Below, one piece after another: positions 54,990 to 63,462 of a stretch of 64,000 nt of DNA. Origin of the DNA: Shewanella benthica (GTDB lineage: Bacteria; Pseudomonadota; Gammaproteobacteria; Enterobacterales; Shewanellaceae). The position numbers and the translations under genes are program-made. The stretch lies in the NCBI GenBank assembly GCA_023284085.1, contig JAKVHY010000016.1, forward strand, positions 56,304 through 120,303. Reading direction: 5' to 3'. Within the stretch, counting starts at the first letter, position 1, and every line of letters starts with the position of its first letter. The notes beneath the pieces were generated by a model. It saw nothing but the letters and a program-made list of their open reading frames with translations, did no database searches and was not told where the DNA came from.

Positions 54990-55423
54990 TTATCTCTCCG
55001 CACAAATTAACAGCATCACCTAAATTCGCGAACAAAGTACTACAAATGAAAATCATTTGCATTAGAATTTACACTTCGCTTTGCAACAGCATTTACAAGA
55101 AACTTACATTTGTAATGCCTAATATGAGTAATTTGTACTAGAGCAGATAAGAATTTGAGGCGTTTCTACTCGATAGAGAGGCTAATTGCAGCCAGTTTTA
55201 CCGGAAACTAGATAGATGATGATAAGTAAAATGAACAAATAATCGCTAACCAATGGAGAAAAAACTCATGTAGACTCCTTGTTAAATTGCTCTCCCTGAA
55301 TAGTAAATCTGCTGAATCAGCCGAATTTCCCTAGCTGCCGATGTTGTTTTTCTATAACTCGCTATCAGATACGAGCTAAACCTGACGTCCAGTACCCGCG
55401 CTCATTGTCATATGGAAGGCCTA
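54990..55423. other. Divergent control region between the iron operon and an MFS gene
   Basis: No ORF. It carries the Fur box at 55042-55060 about 55 bases upstream of the porin start. The rest shows no feature, other than the AGGCCTA-type ribosome-binding region of the MFS gene at its end. Confidence 0.5.
55042..55060 (-). promoter_or_regulatory. Fur box upstream of the porin, imelysin and di-heme operon
   Basis: ACAAATGAAAATCATTTGC matches 11 of 12 in the central ATGATAATCATT of the consensus and about 13 of 19 overall. The position, about 53-71 bases upstream of the porin start, suits iron-responsive repression by Fur. Confidence 0.75.
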
Positions 55424-56620
55424 ATGAAACATAAAAACCCGCAGAGTCTCCTGCTTTGGATGACCTTCATCATGTCGCTGGTATTCGCCGTTTGGCAGGT
55501 ACTGCTCAATAACTTCGTCATAGAGAAGGCGCAATTTACTGGCGTAGAAATAGGCATACTTCAGAGCTTGCGTGAGGTCCCAGGCTTCCTCGCCTTCACT
55601 GCCATATTCGTACTATTACTCATCCGAGAACAAACATTCGCCTTAGTCTCTCTTGCCGTTTTATCCATAGGCGTCGCGGTTACCGGATTTTTCCCTCAGG
55701 TACTCGGCCTCTATATCACCACAGTACTCATGTCTGTGGGCTTTCATTACTTCGAAACCATAAATCAGTCGTTGACGCTACAGTGGGTAGACAAAAAAGA
55801 CACAGCAGGATTTCTCGGAAAAGCATTGGCTTGGCGCTCTGCCGCTGCGCTCTCGGGTTATGCCAGTATCTGGTTGGTGATGAGCTGGCTAGAACTCGAT
55901 TATGTGTATATGTATGCCCTGATAGGCTGCTTGGGCTTGTTGATGGTACTGATCATCACCTTATACTTTCCTAAATTTGAAGTAGGTGAAGTGCAACATA
56001 AGAAGATCATTCTCAGGAAGAGATACTGGCTCTATTACTTGCTCACCTTCTTCGCCGGGGCCAGGCGGCAGATTTTCATGGTGTTCGCCGGCTTTATGAT
56101 GGTGGAAAAATTCGGTTATAGCGTCAGTGAGATCACCAGTCTGTTTCTGATTAATTACGTCGTTAATCTACTGTTTGCGCCAGCAATAGGTCGTTTTATC
56201 GGCCGAATCGGCGAACGCCGAGCACTCACCATCGAATACCTAGGCCTGATCATCATCTTTGTCAGCTATGCTTGGGTGCAGCAACCCGAAATCGCTGCGG
56301 CCCTCTATGTTATCGATCATCTGTTATTCGCCATGGCGATCGCCATCAAGACCTATTTTCAGAAGATTGCCGATGGTAAAGATATTGCCTCCACCATGTC
56401 GGTAAGCTTCACTATTAATCATATTGCCGCCGTGGTGATCCCGGTTTTGCTGGGTCTACTCTGGCTATATTCACCACAAGCTGTATTTTATATAGGGGCA
56501 GGATTCGCGGTATGCTCCCTAGTGCTGGCCCGAAATATTCCTAACGCTCCGTCTCAGGGTAATGAAGTCAACTGGAGCTGGTCCAGAAAAAATGTTCGGC
56601 TCACCGACCCGAGACAATGA
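55424..56620 (+). CDS. MFS transporter
   Basis: A 398-residue inner-membrane permease with 12 predicted helices. MFS-type features are RxxG-like loops (GRFIGRIGERRALTIEYLG between helices 8 and 9). The chosen start ATG at 55424 has GGAAGG just upstream. The last 25 or so residues (NAPSQGNEVNWSWSRKNVRLTDPRQ) are not typical of the family and are encoded by repeat-like DNA that continues past the stop, so the natural C-terminus is uncertain. Substrate unknown; the family includes multidrug and sugar permeases. Confidence 0.85.
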   Translation: MKHKNPQSLLLWMTFIMSLVFAVWQVLLNNFVIEKAQFTGVEIGILQSLREVPGFLAFTAIFVLLLIREQTFALVSLAVLSIGVAVTGFFPQVLGLYITTVLMSVGFHYFETINQSLTLQWVDKKDTAGFLGKALAWRSAAALSGYASIWLVMSWLELDYVYMYALIGCLGLLMVLIITLYFPKFEVGEVQHKKIILRKRYWLYYLLTFFAGARRQIFMVFAGFMMVEKFGYSVSEITSLFLINYVVNLLFAPAIGRFIGRIGERRALTIEYLGLIIIFVSYAWVQQPEIAAALYVIDHLLFAMAIAIKTYFQKIADGKDIASTMSVSFTINHIAAVVIPVLLGLLWLYSPQAVFYIGAGFAVCSLVLARNIPNAPSQGNEVNWSWSRKNVRLTDPRQ

Positions 56621-56765
56621 GGTCAATGAGGTCAATGAGGTCAATGAGGTCAATGAGTGCTGGCCCGGCAACATGTCCAACGCTCCGCCTCAGGGTAATG
56701 AAGTCAACTGGAGCTGGCCTGGCAAACATCTCCAGCACTGCGACCAAGGCAATAAGGTCAATTGA
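56535..56765 (+). repeat. Imperfect repeats at the 3' end of the MFS gene
   Basis: A block of about 41 bases beginning AACGCTCC[G/C]TCTCAGGGTAA occurs near 56540 and again near 56680 (140 bases apart). Between them AATGAGGTC is repeated four times (56616-56651) plus a partial copy. The MFS stop TGA lies inside this repeat. A second frame through the repeats encodes NEV repeats and NAPPQGNEVNWSWPGK, matching the MFS tail, so the gene end has been duplicated or shifted. Confidence 0.85.
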
Positions 56766-56818
56766 CGCTAGATTCAAATAATAAGTGCAAGACGTATGTA
56801 TATTAAACTGGAATTGAT

Positions 56819-57652
56819 ATGGCCGAGATAGCGAAAATCAGCGAAGTAAAGTCAGCGCAATCTGATGTCTCTGCGCGCAAGAAAGCACTCCTGTTAGGCC
56901 GTCAGCTTGGGTTAAGCAGTGAAGAGGGCTATCGGGCTACCACAGCCTCGGTCGCAGAGCGCGCCGAACACAGGCAGCGAAAGTTGATGAGCCAGTATCA
57001 AATCAATCTGGAAACCATCTATAAAATAGCCTTGAGCATCACGCCATCAGACGTAACCGGATCCGATCTCGATCCCGACTGGTCGCATCAGTTTTTTCAA
57101 ATCGCAGAGCAGATACATAACCGAAAAATGCAGGAGTTATGGGGCAGAATTCTCGCCAATGAAATCACCAATCCAGGTAACTTTAGTCTAAGGACCCTGA
57201 CAACACTAAAACGGTTAACTCACAAAGAAGCACAGATATTAGAGAAGGCCTTAGGCATGGCAGTGAAGGTCAATAACGAGACTCGTTTAAAGCTCATCAT
57301 TGGATATCGATATACAGGGGGAATTGGCCAGATATTCAGAAGGTCATCACCCATTAATATCGGCTTATCAAATTTTGGCCTGCCCTATTCCAACATTCTC
57401 ACCTTAATCGATGCGGGCATACTCCACCGAAGTGAATTTGAAACAGGTTTATTAAACAGCAAGACACCTATCCATTTCACCTTGTTCGATACTAAGATGA
57501 AACTGACCCCTAAAAGCGGCCATCTGTTATTTAACTATTATCGTTTAACGCCGATTGGTGATGAACTCACCCAGCTTATTCACCCTAAACCTGACAGTGA
57601 ATATACCAAGGCGATGAGGACTCTGTTCGCCAAGGACTTCAAGATCGAGTAA
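56819..57652 (+). CDS. TIGR03899-family protein, function unknown
   Basis: A 277-residue soluble protein. The central stretch (about 85-135) DLDPDWSHQFFQIAEQIHNRKMQELWGRILANEITNPGNFSLRTLTTLKRL is the conserved DUF2806-like block. It has a helical N-terminus and a C-terminal beta-rich domain. No catalytic motif is evident. Similar proteins occur in Vibrio and Shewanella. It is a single gene, with about 50 bases between the repeat end and its start. Confidence 0.75.
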   Translation: MAEIAKISEVKSAQSDVSARKKALLLGRQLGLSSEEGYRATTASVAERAEHRQRKLMSQYQINLETIYKIALSITPSDVTGSDLDPDWSHQFFQIAEQIHNRKMQELWGRILANEITNPGNFSLRTLTTLKRLTHKEAQILEKALGMAVKVNNETRLKLIIGYRYTGGIGQIFRRSSPINIGLSNFGLPYSNILTLIDAGILHRSEFETGLLNSKTPIHFTLFDTKMKLTPKSGHLLFNYYRLTPIGDELTQLIHPKPDSEYTKAMRTLFAKDFKIE

Positions 57653-57669
57653 AAGTCTAGAAACAGGGT

Positions 57670-58536
57670 TTAGTGTGCTAGCTCGACCGTTAATTTTTGA
57701 GTCAATTCGCTGTGCAGCCATTTATTTTGAGCCGAGTCGTTTCGAACCCTGTCTTCTTGATTAGAGTCAGGTTTAAACCAGTTCAAGGTGTCGGCGAGTT
57801 CGACTACTTCACCTATGATCATCAAGGCTGGCATTTTAAGCGCAGGATTTGATGCTAAACGTTCTAATTCTCCCAATGTTCCTATGAAGCACCTTTGATC
57901 TTGTGTCGTGGCCTTAGAGACAATTGCCACTGGAGTATCGATATTGCGTCCGGCCTCTAACAGCCCAGACTTTATCAAGCCAGCATTCAATATTCCCATA
58001 TAGATGACTAAGGTGTTATTGGGGTTTGCATAGCTATTCCAATCCATTGGCCGGCTCTCTAGCTGGCAATGACCCGTGATAAAGGTTACCCCTTGGGCAT
58101 AATCTCTATGGGTCAATGGAATGCCCGCATAGGCCGATGTGCCACTGGCAGCCGTGATACCCGGAACCACTTCAAACTCTAAACCCGACTCAACTAAGCT
58201 CTGCAGTTCTTCGCCTCCGCGGCCAAAAATAAACGGGTCGCCCCCTTTGAGTCTCACGACATTCTGCTTAGTAAAGGCTTTGGTGACTAGGAGTTGATTG
58301 ATCTCATCTTGAGCGGCGCTGTGCTTACCCGCGCGTTTACCGACTGCAATTTTCTCGGCATCCTTGGGGACCAGAGCCATGATGTCTTCACTGACTAGGG
58401 CATCATAGAGGACAACATCGGCGCTCTGGAGGATTCGGTATGCCTTGAGCGTTAACAGCTCAACATCTCCCGGCCCCGCACCCACTAACCAAACTTTGCC
58501 ACCGGCTCTCTGGCCAGGTAAAGTGACTATTTCCAT
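57670..58536 (-). CDS. cobA: Uroporphyrinogen-III C-methyltransferase (SUMT)
   Basis: A 288-residue SAM-dependent enzyme that methylates uroporphyrinogen III at C2 and C7 to precorrin-2, the step leading to siroheme and cobalamin. The fold is a tetrapyrrole methylase with VWLVGAGPGDVELLTLKA, VRLKGGDPFIFGRGGEE (SAM/substrate loop), VPGITAASG and PLTHRDYAQG. I chose the ATG at 58536, which gives a sensible N-terminus; the longer frame starts at a GTG. There is no CysG-type second domain. It stands alone here. Confidence 0.93.
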   Translation of the reverse strand: MEIVTLPGQRAGGKVWLVGAGPGDVELLTLKAYRILQSADVVLYDALVSEDIMALVPKDAEKIAVGKRAGKHSAAQDEINQLLVTKAFTKQNVVRLKGGDPFIFGRGGEELQSLVESGLEFEVVPGITAASGTSAYAGIPLTHRDYAQGVTFITGHCQLESRPMDWNSYANPNNTLVIYMGILNAGLIKSGLLEAGRNIDTPVAIVSKATTQDQRCFIGTLGELERLASNPALKMPALMIIGEVVELADTLNWFKPDSNQEDRVRNDSAQNKWLHSELTQKLTVELAH

Positions 58537-58551
58537 CTCTATGCACCACAC

Positions 58552-58871
58552 TCGATTTTAATAGTGTAAATATAACCGCCTACTTATAACTTAATAAATA
58601 GTTATTTCTTTATTGTTATACGTTTTAGTTATTAAGTGCTGGAGCTTATAATTTACACTCAGTAATTTTAACGGTTACGGGGAGAGTCTTATCGACTATA
58701 ATGCTCACACTCAAGACATAGGGTTCGGCGCGTCCCCCAACGATTTTTTATAGATAAACTATAATTCAGCTGACTGTATTCACACCATTTTTAATCACTT
58801 CAGTTCGGCCTGCTAACAAGCCAATGGATCTTGCCTCTAACGAGTGATCAGACGTATATCAAGGAGAGATA
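58552..58871. other. Divergent AT-rich intergenic region
   Basis: No ORF or RNA is supported. It is AT-rich near 58560-58660 and holds the strong AAGGAGAG ribosome-binding site of the next gene. Confidence 0.5.
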
Positions 58872-60452
58872 TTGAAATTCGGATTTCCACAAATAGTCAA
58901 TGTATTTGGACTCTGTCTGCTGATAAGCACTCTGCAGTTAGCACGCTTAACCCTATATTCCGTCGACTATAAAGCCCGACTAACTCAGAGTGAAATGCAC
59001 CAAGACCTCGAAGCCTTGATAAACGAAGTTGAGTTACATTCAGCATTTTCCGCATTAGATGAGCATCGCCTCGCTAAGATACAAGCAGATGTAGAGCCTC
59101 TTACCTACCGAGCCACCAACTCACTCGAAGCCCAATATTTTTATGCAGAGATCGTAAAGCTACTCGCCACTCTCGAAGATCCGGGCGTGATAGTCACATC
59201 CCCCAATGAGCCCCTGCCTGTTTTACCTGTGATCCTCAAGCCACTTGCTGACTCCTGGCTTGCACTGGATGAAAATGCCATCCCGATAGATCCCGATCAT
59301 CCTTTCATTACTCATATCGACGGCCTTCCTCTATCTCGCTGGGAACAAGCCAGTCAGAAATTTATCTCGAAACCTCTGAATGGGAGCATCAGTGCGCGTG
59401 TACACTGGCTTTCACAGCTGGATATTCTCAGGCACGACATGGGATTGCCTCTCAAAGCTCAGGTAACCCTGTCCCTCAGCGATAATCAGGATTCCAACAT
59501 TCAGTTAATCTTGCCAGTTGCCAAACACCAGTTCCATCCTCCCAGAGAGCTCATCGCTAGCATGGTGAACAGCTTGAGCGATGCAGACTCGACGAGTCAG
59601 CCTTTGTATGTCTCAATCGATTCGTTATCTCGCTATGATAGTGACCCAGAGCTAGTGACAAGCCTGGAGAAAGCTTCACGGCAAGCGTTAACTATCATAG
59701 ATCTGAGGAGTGCCGTTGGAGACAGTGATAAGCTGTTACATTTCATCGCCCGTCATTATCCTAACCCCACATCTGGCTATCATCAGACACAGGCACCACA
59801 GCATCTCATTGCCCTAGGGCAATATCGCCGCTCCCTCGATTTCAAGTCCGACTTTCTCCGGCCCCTGGGCTTTATTCCTTTTAATGAGTTTAATTTCTTC
59901 GAACAACTGGAGTTCAGTCACACAAGCCAAAAGATTGATTTGAATAAAACTGACAGGTTCGGTCTCTGGTATGGAAGAAGATCGCCACAGGCTAAAAATT
60001 TAAACACCGATGAGTCAGCCACGCCAGTATCCAGTCGCCTCGCCTTAATCATAGGCCCAGAGTGCCGACGGGAATGTGAGTGGATAGCCTACTTTGCCAA
60101 GTCATTGTCACGAGTGACACTTATCGGCGAGAAGACTTCTGGAGACTTAGGCAGACGGTATGGGTTCACTTTACCAAACAGCGGCATAAAGATTGAGCTT
60201 ACGGCGAGCCTCACCTACAACATGCAAGGGAAATTGCTATCTAGCCTAGGAACTCAACCCGATATTCCGCTACCCATCACTGAGGTTATAAACTGGCAAG
60301 GGCTGTTATCACTGATAGAAAGTGAGCAGCAAGATCGAGAAACCGTCTACACTCACAAGAGTCCCGATACTGAAGCTAAGCGGGTAGTAAATATCGTGCA
60401 AGGCTCGGATGGGACGCCAACTTCAGAGTCCAGTATGGCGTTACAAGAATAA
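58872..60452 (+). CDS. S41-peptidase-like protein with degenerate active-site region, membrane-anchored
   Basis: A 526-residue protein starting at TTG with AGGAG 5 bases upstream. It has one N-terminal hydrophobic segment (about 8-30) and a large periplasmic body. The C-terminal part (about 395-480) resembles the tail-specific-protease fold (LIIGPECRRECEWIAYFAKSLSRVTLIGEKTSGDLGRRYGFTLPNSGIKIELT). The GSASASE-like catalytic Ser stretch is replaced by ECRRECE, so peptidase activity is doubtful; a Cys nucleophile or a binding role is possible. It heads a three-gene unit with two unknown small proteins. Confidence 0.65.
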   Translation: MKFGFPQIVNVFGLCLLISTLQLARLTLYSVDYKARLTQSEMHQDLEALINEVELHSAFSALDEHRLAKIQADVEPLTYRATNSLEAQYFYAEIVKLLATLEDPGVIVTSPNEPLPVLPVILKPLADSWLALDENAIPIDPDHPFITHIDGLPLSRWEQASQKFISKPLNGSISARVHWLSQLDILRHDMGLPLKAQVTLSLSDNQDSNIQLILPVAKHQFHPPRELIASMVNSLSDADSTSQPLYVSIDSLSRYDSDPELVTSLEKASRQALTIIDLRSAVGDSDKLLHFIARHYPNPTSGYHQTQAPQHLIALGQYRRSLDFKSDFLRPLGFIPFNEFNFFEQLEFSHTSQKIDLNKTDRFGLWYGRRSPQAKNLNTDESATPVSSRLALIIGPECRRECEWIAYFAKSLSRVTLIGEKTSGDLGRRYGFTLPNSGIKIELTASLTYNMQGKLLSSLGTQPDIPLPITEVINWQGLLSLIESEQQDRETVYTHKSPDTEAKRVVNIVQGSDGTPTSESSMALQE

Positions 60453-60495
60453 AGTCAAATAAGCCGCAGCAAGGAAGGGCCAATAGGAGAGGGAT

Positions 60496-60846
60496 ATGCC
60501 GAGTCAGGAAGAGTTAGTGTTCACCGCCGATACGTTTAGCCGCGGGGCCTTACGTATGACAGTCACCCTATTGCGTAGCATAAATCCGCAACTGGCACTC
60601 ACAGTACAAAATCAAATGTGCAGCCCCATCAATCCTCAACCTGACAATAACCCGAGTCCCAAAGACAACTTCAAGATAGACCTGGTCCCATTGGACGTTA
60701 GAGGGGTAGTTGAATCCCTGCAAAAAACAGGACAACACCCTCAGGTAGACCCAGGAACACAAATGATGGTGAAGGCACTCATCATTGACTGGATAAATTA
60801 TGCAAACTTACTCATAGGTCTAGAAAACAGCAAGAATGCACAGTAA
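60496..60846 (+). CDS. Small uncharacterised protein, second gene of the S41-like operon
   Basis: A 116-residue soluble protein with no signal peptide or membrane helix. It is mixed in character: AGALRMTVTLLRSINPQLALTV-like helical start, a Pro/Asn-rich middle (INPQPDNNPSPKDNF) and a C-terminal helix (MMVKALIIDWINYANLLIGLE). No family is recognised. It is 43 bases after the S41-like gene and 18 bases before the next, so it is almost certainly co-transcribed. Confidence 0.6.
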   Translation: MPSQEELVFTADTFSRGALRMTVTLLRSINPQLALTVQNQMCSPINPQPDNNPSPKDNFKIDLVPLDVRGVVESLQKTGQHPQVDPGTQMMVKALIIDWINYANLLIGLENSKNAQ

Positions 60847-60864
60847 TAAAGGAGGTATTTTACG

Positions 60865-61248
60865 ATGAGTAGCCCTATTGGCGGATTTTATTTAAATGCA
60901 CAGTATAGGAACAAGGCTGCCAAATTCGAGCTAATGAGCAAACCCAAAGTCACGCTAAAACTCCGCATAGCACTCGATGGGATTCCCCTTATCGATGAAA
61001 CTCAAACGGGTACAGCTGAGACTAAATGCCATTTAGACAATGACCATATCTCTGTCACCGCACTGCCAACCCTGATTGCCGATGAGATGATACGATTAGA
61101 ATTTCATATATTGATCAAACATCTGGACTCAGATATCGCCACACCTAAACAGCAGGTGTTGAACCTAGAGCCGGGCGAAAGCCTATGCGTACTCGTCGAG
61201 GGAGATGAGAGGTTAACAATCACCGCATCATGCTCAATCATCCCATAG
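60865..61248 (+). CDS. Small beta-rich uncharacterised protein, third gene of the S41-like operon
   Basis: A 127-residue protein with AAAGGAGG 10 bases before its ATG. It is beta-rich and shows alternating hydrophobic strands (KVTLKLRIALDGIPLIDE, ISVTALPTLIADEMIRLEFHILIKHL, SLCVLVEGDERLTITASCSI). No signal peptide or catalytic motif is visible. It could bind the product of one of the two upstream genes; no family is recognised. Confidence 0.6.
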   Translation: MSSPIGGFYLNAQYRNKAAKFELMSKPKVTLKLRIALDGIPLIDETQTGTAETKCHLDNDHISVTALPTLIADEMIRLEFHILIKHLDSDIATPKQQVLNLEPGESLCVLVEGDERLTITASCSIIP

Positions 61249-61346
61249 AATAACTCAGCTCAATGCATTACCTTCATCTCTCATAAGCTCATAGCAGCTT
61301 ACATACACCTGCTAATGTGTTAATTTGAAAGAACCCTATATCGGTA

Positions 61347-61360
61347 ATACCGATTGATAT
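61347..61360. repeat. Dispersed palindrome ATACCGATTGATAT
   Basis: Copy with one mismatch of the ATACC-N4-GGTAT palindrome, 31 bases before the peroxiredoxin start. Confidence 0.6.
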
Positions 61361-61390
61361 AACAAGCAATATACAGACTAGGTACTAAAG

Positions 61391-61915
61391 ATGTTTAAAA
61401 TGTCATTCAAGCTTATCCTATTATCCATACTCAGCTTCTCCGCCATGGCGACCGACCTCAAGGTTGGAGATACTGCGCCAAATTTCAGACTAGAATCTAC
61501 AGATGGCAATTTCTATCAGCTAAGTGATTACTTAGGTAAGCAGACTCTGGTCCTCGCCTGGTACCCCATGGCGAACACTCATGGCTGTACATTGGAATGT
61601 CGCTCCTTGGTTCAGAAGGGGCACTTAATCAGGGAATATAATGCGGTCTATATGATGGCCAGTGTCGATGACTTAGAAGACAATCAAGATTTCGCCAAGA
61701 AGCAGAAAGCCGATTTCCCCATGCTGAGCGATCCCACCAAGGAAACGGCAAAGGCCTTTGATGTGCTAAATTTCGTCCGTGTCGCCAGTCGCGTCACCTT
61801 CTATGTAGGCAAAGATGGCAAGATCATTAAGATAGATGAAGATATTAATGCAGCAACGGCAGCAGAAGATATAGCCGCGAATTTGAAACAGTTGGGGATA
61901 GAAAAAAGTATTTAG
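61391..61915 (+). CDS. Periplasmic AhpC/TSA-type peroxiredoxin
   Basis: A 174-residue exported peroxidase with a signal peptide (ending SFSAMA) and a thioredoxin-like fold that reduces peroxides. The peroxidatic Cys66 is in YPMANTHGCT and a second Cys lies four residues on (Cys70, GCTLEC); BCP-type atypical 2-Cys enzymes have a five-residue spacing, so the resolving mechanism may differ. A conserved Arg (VASRVTF) supports the active site. DsbD-like or thioredoxin-like periplasmic reductants would be needed. Starts at 61391 or 61400 are both possible. Confidence 0.88.
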   Translation: MFKMSFKLILLSILSFSAMATDLKVGDTAPNFRLESTDGNFYQLSDYLGKQTLVLAWYPMANTHGCTLECRSLVQKGHLIREYNAVYMMASVDDLEDNQDFAKKQKADFPMLSDPTKETAKAFDVLNFVRVASRVTFYVGKDGKIIKIDEDINAATAAEDIAANLKQLGIEKSI

Positions 61916-61927
61916 TTCCTAGATATT

Positions 61928-61955
61928 AGGTTCTAGTTCCTAGGAACTAGAACCT
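61928..61955. terminator. Perfect-palindrome bidirectional terminator
   Basis: AGGTTCTAGTTCC-TA-GGAACTAGAACCT (13-bp arms) followed by TTTTCTTT, between convergent peroxiredoxin and RIO kinase genes. Confidence 0.8.
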
Positions 61956-61960
61956 TTTCT

Positions 61961-62815
61961 TTAACCTTCTTCAGCTTCGCGGATACGCTCTTTGCGTTCT
62001 TGCTCTTCATCGAAGGCCGCTTCAATTTCAGCGAGCACCGACTCTACGTCCGCAGCTTTAGTACTCTCTTTAAACTCACCAGTCAGTTCAGACTCAGGAT
62101 TTAACTTACCCGACTCGAACAGAGCCCACATCTCCTTGGCATACTTGCTGCTAAGCAGCTCGGGAGCATACTGACCGTAATATCGGGTCATATTGTTCAC
62201 ATCACGTTCGAGCATGCGCTTAGCATTGTTGTTTGCTGCTGCATCAACTGCCTGGGGGAGATCTATGATCACGGGGCCATTACTGTCCAGCAGCACATTA
62301 AATTCAGACAAGTCGCCATGGATTAAGCCGACACACAACATACGCTGCACATCTTTCATCACTGACTTGTGCTGCTCTAGTGCCTGCTCACGGGTCAAGG
62401 TGATGTCGTTGAGCCTTGGCGCCACATATCCTTGATCGTCGGTGATCAGCTCCATCAATAGCACACCATCGAAACAGCCATAAGGCTGCGGGACTCTAAC
62501 GCCAGCATAGGCTAAGCGAAACAGGGCATCGACTTCGGCATTTTGCCAGGAATTCTCCTGCTCATCACGGCCAAATTTCGAGCCCTTCTCCATGGCTCGA
62601 GCTCGACGACTGTTACGGCTCTTTCTGCCTTCCCGGTATAGTACAGCCTGTTTGAAGCTACGCTTCTCGGCTTCTTTATAAATCTTGGCACAACGAACAT
62701 CGTCGCCACAGCGGACAACATAAACATCGGCCTCTTTGCCACTCATCAAGGGGCGAAGGACTTCATCAACTAAGCCTTCATCGACGAGAGGCTGAATGCG
62801 TTTTGGTATTTTCAT
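61961..62815 (-). CDS. RIO-family serine protein kinase
   Basis: A 284-residue RIO-type atypical kinase. The nucleotide-binding region is GKEADVYVVRCGDDVRCAKIYK (Lys at the usual position), the catalytic loop HGDLSEFNVLL and the metal site IIDLPQAVD. An Arg/Lys-rich insertion (EGRKSRNSRRARAMEKGSKFGRDEQ) follows the ATP site. A C-terminal acidic tail (EEQERKERIREAEEG) ends the chain. Bacterial relatives are poorly understood; the family includes enzymes of ribosome biogenesis and stress response. Single gene. Confidence 0.92.
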   Translation of the reverse strand: MKIPKRIQPLVDEGLVDEVLRPLMSGKEADVYVVRCGDDVRCAKIYKEAEKRSFKQAVLYREGRKSRNSRRARAMEKGSKFGRDEQENSWQNAEVDALFRLAYAGVRVPQPYGCFDGVLLMELITDDQGYVAPRLNDITLTREQALEQHKSVMKDVQRMLCVGLIHGDLSEFNVLLDSNGPVIIDLPQAVDAAANNNAKRMLERDVNNMTRYYGQYAPELLSSKYAKEMWALFESGKLNPESELTGEFKESTKAADVESVLAEIEAAFDEEQERKERIREAEEG

Positions 62816-62953
62816 AGCGCCGTTATACCTTACTTAAGGCTTCGATGGAATATTAAAACAAATTTTCATGGGGACAAGATCATTCCAAAAACCAAACCCA
62901 CGAACGTAACTTCTACAATTACAGTAACTTTTAAAAAACTTATATTATTTCGG

Positions 62954-63367
62954 CTAGTTTAACAGTTCAAACGCCAGATCATAAGCCTTACCTAAATCGA
63001 CCGTTTTAGGTTTTAAATCTTTTAGGGTGACAGTGCGTTTATCAGTCGCTCTCACTGTGGCAGGATGAACCAAATCAACACTTATCGACGTAGTTGCCAA
63101 TATAACCCCTTCCATCAGAAAGGTCCCTGCACCGCCGGCGCCTTGACCCTTACTGGCACGCCTGTTCATCACAATTTGATCAACTTGATGCTCGCTGCAA
63201 TAGGCCTTAACCTCTGCAGCAAACTGGCTGACCTCTTCCCGGCTGGGATTCTTATTGAGCGCTAACTTGTTTATCTTAGGTGCCACAAGCTCATGGGATT
63301 CACGCGTACCACTCAGACTTACCATTCTCACTTCATTTGCTTTTAAAAACAGTCCAGCAATGACCAC
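62954..63367 (-). CDS. DUF3010-family protein
   Basis: A 137-residue soluble protein resembling the DUF3010 family of marine gammaproteobacteria: start MVIAGLFLKANEVRMVSLSG, middle VDQIVMNRRASKGQGAGGAGTFLMEGVILATT, and a C-terminal VTLKDLKPKTVDLGKAYDLAFELL. The compact fold recalls nuclease-type alpha/beta proteins but no catalytic residues are certain. Function unknown. Single gene. Confidence 0.75.
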   Translation of the reverse strand: MVIAGLFLKANEVRMVSLSGTRESHELVAPKINKLALNKNPSREEVSQFAAEVKAYCSEHQVDQIVMNRRASKGQGAGGAGTFLMEGVILATTSISVDLVHPATVRATDKRTVTLKDLKPKTVDLGKAYDLAFELLN

Positions 63368-63462
63368 TTATTACCTCCACCTGCTAATTTCTTTATTACA
63401 GTTATCTTTAATACCGTCAGTATATCGATTGGTATGACACAAAAAAAGAGCCAGCTGGACTG

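Noticed and set aside
56562..56765. Plus-strand ORF of 67 codons downstream of the MFS gene
   Set aside because: It is produced by the 9-bp and 41-bp repeats and has no ribosome-binding site, so I report the repeat instead.
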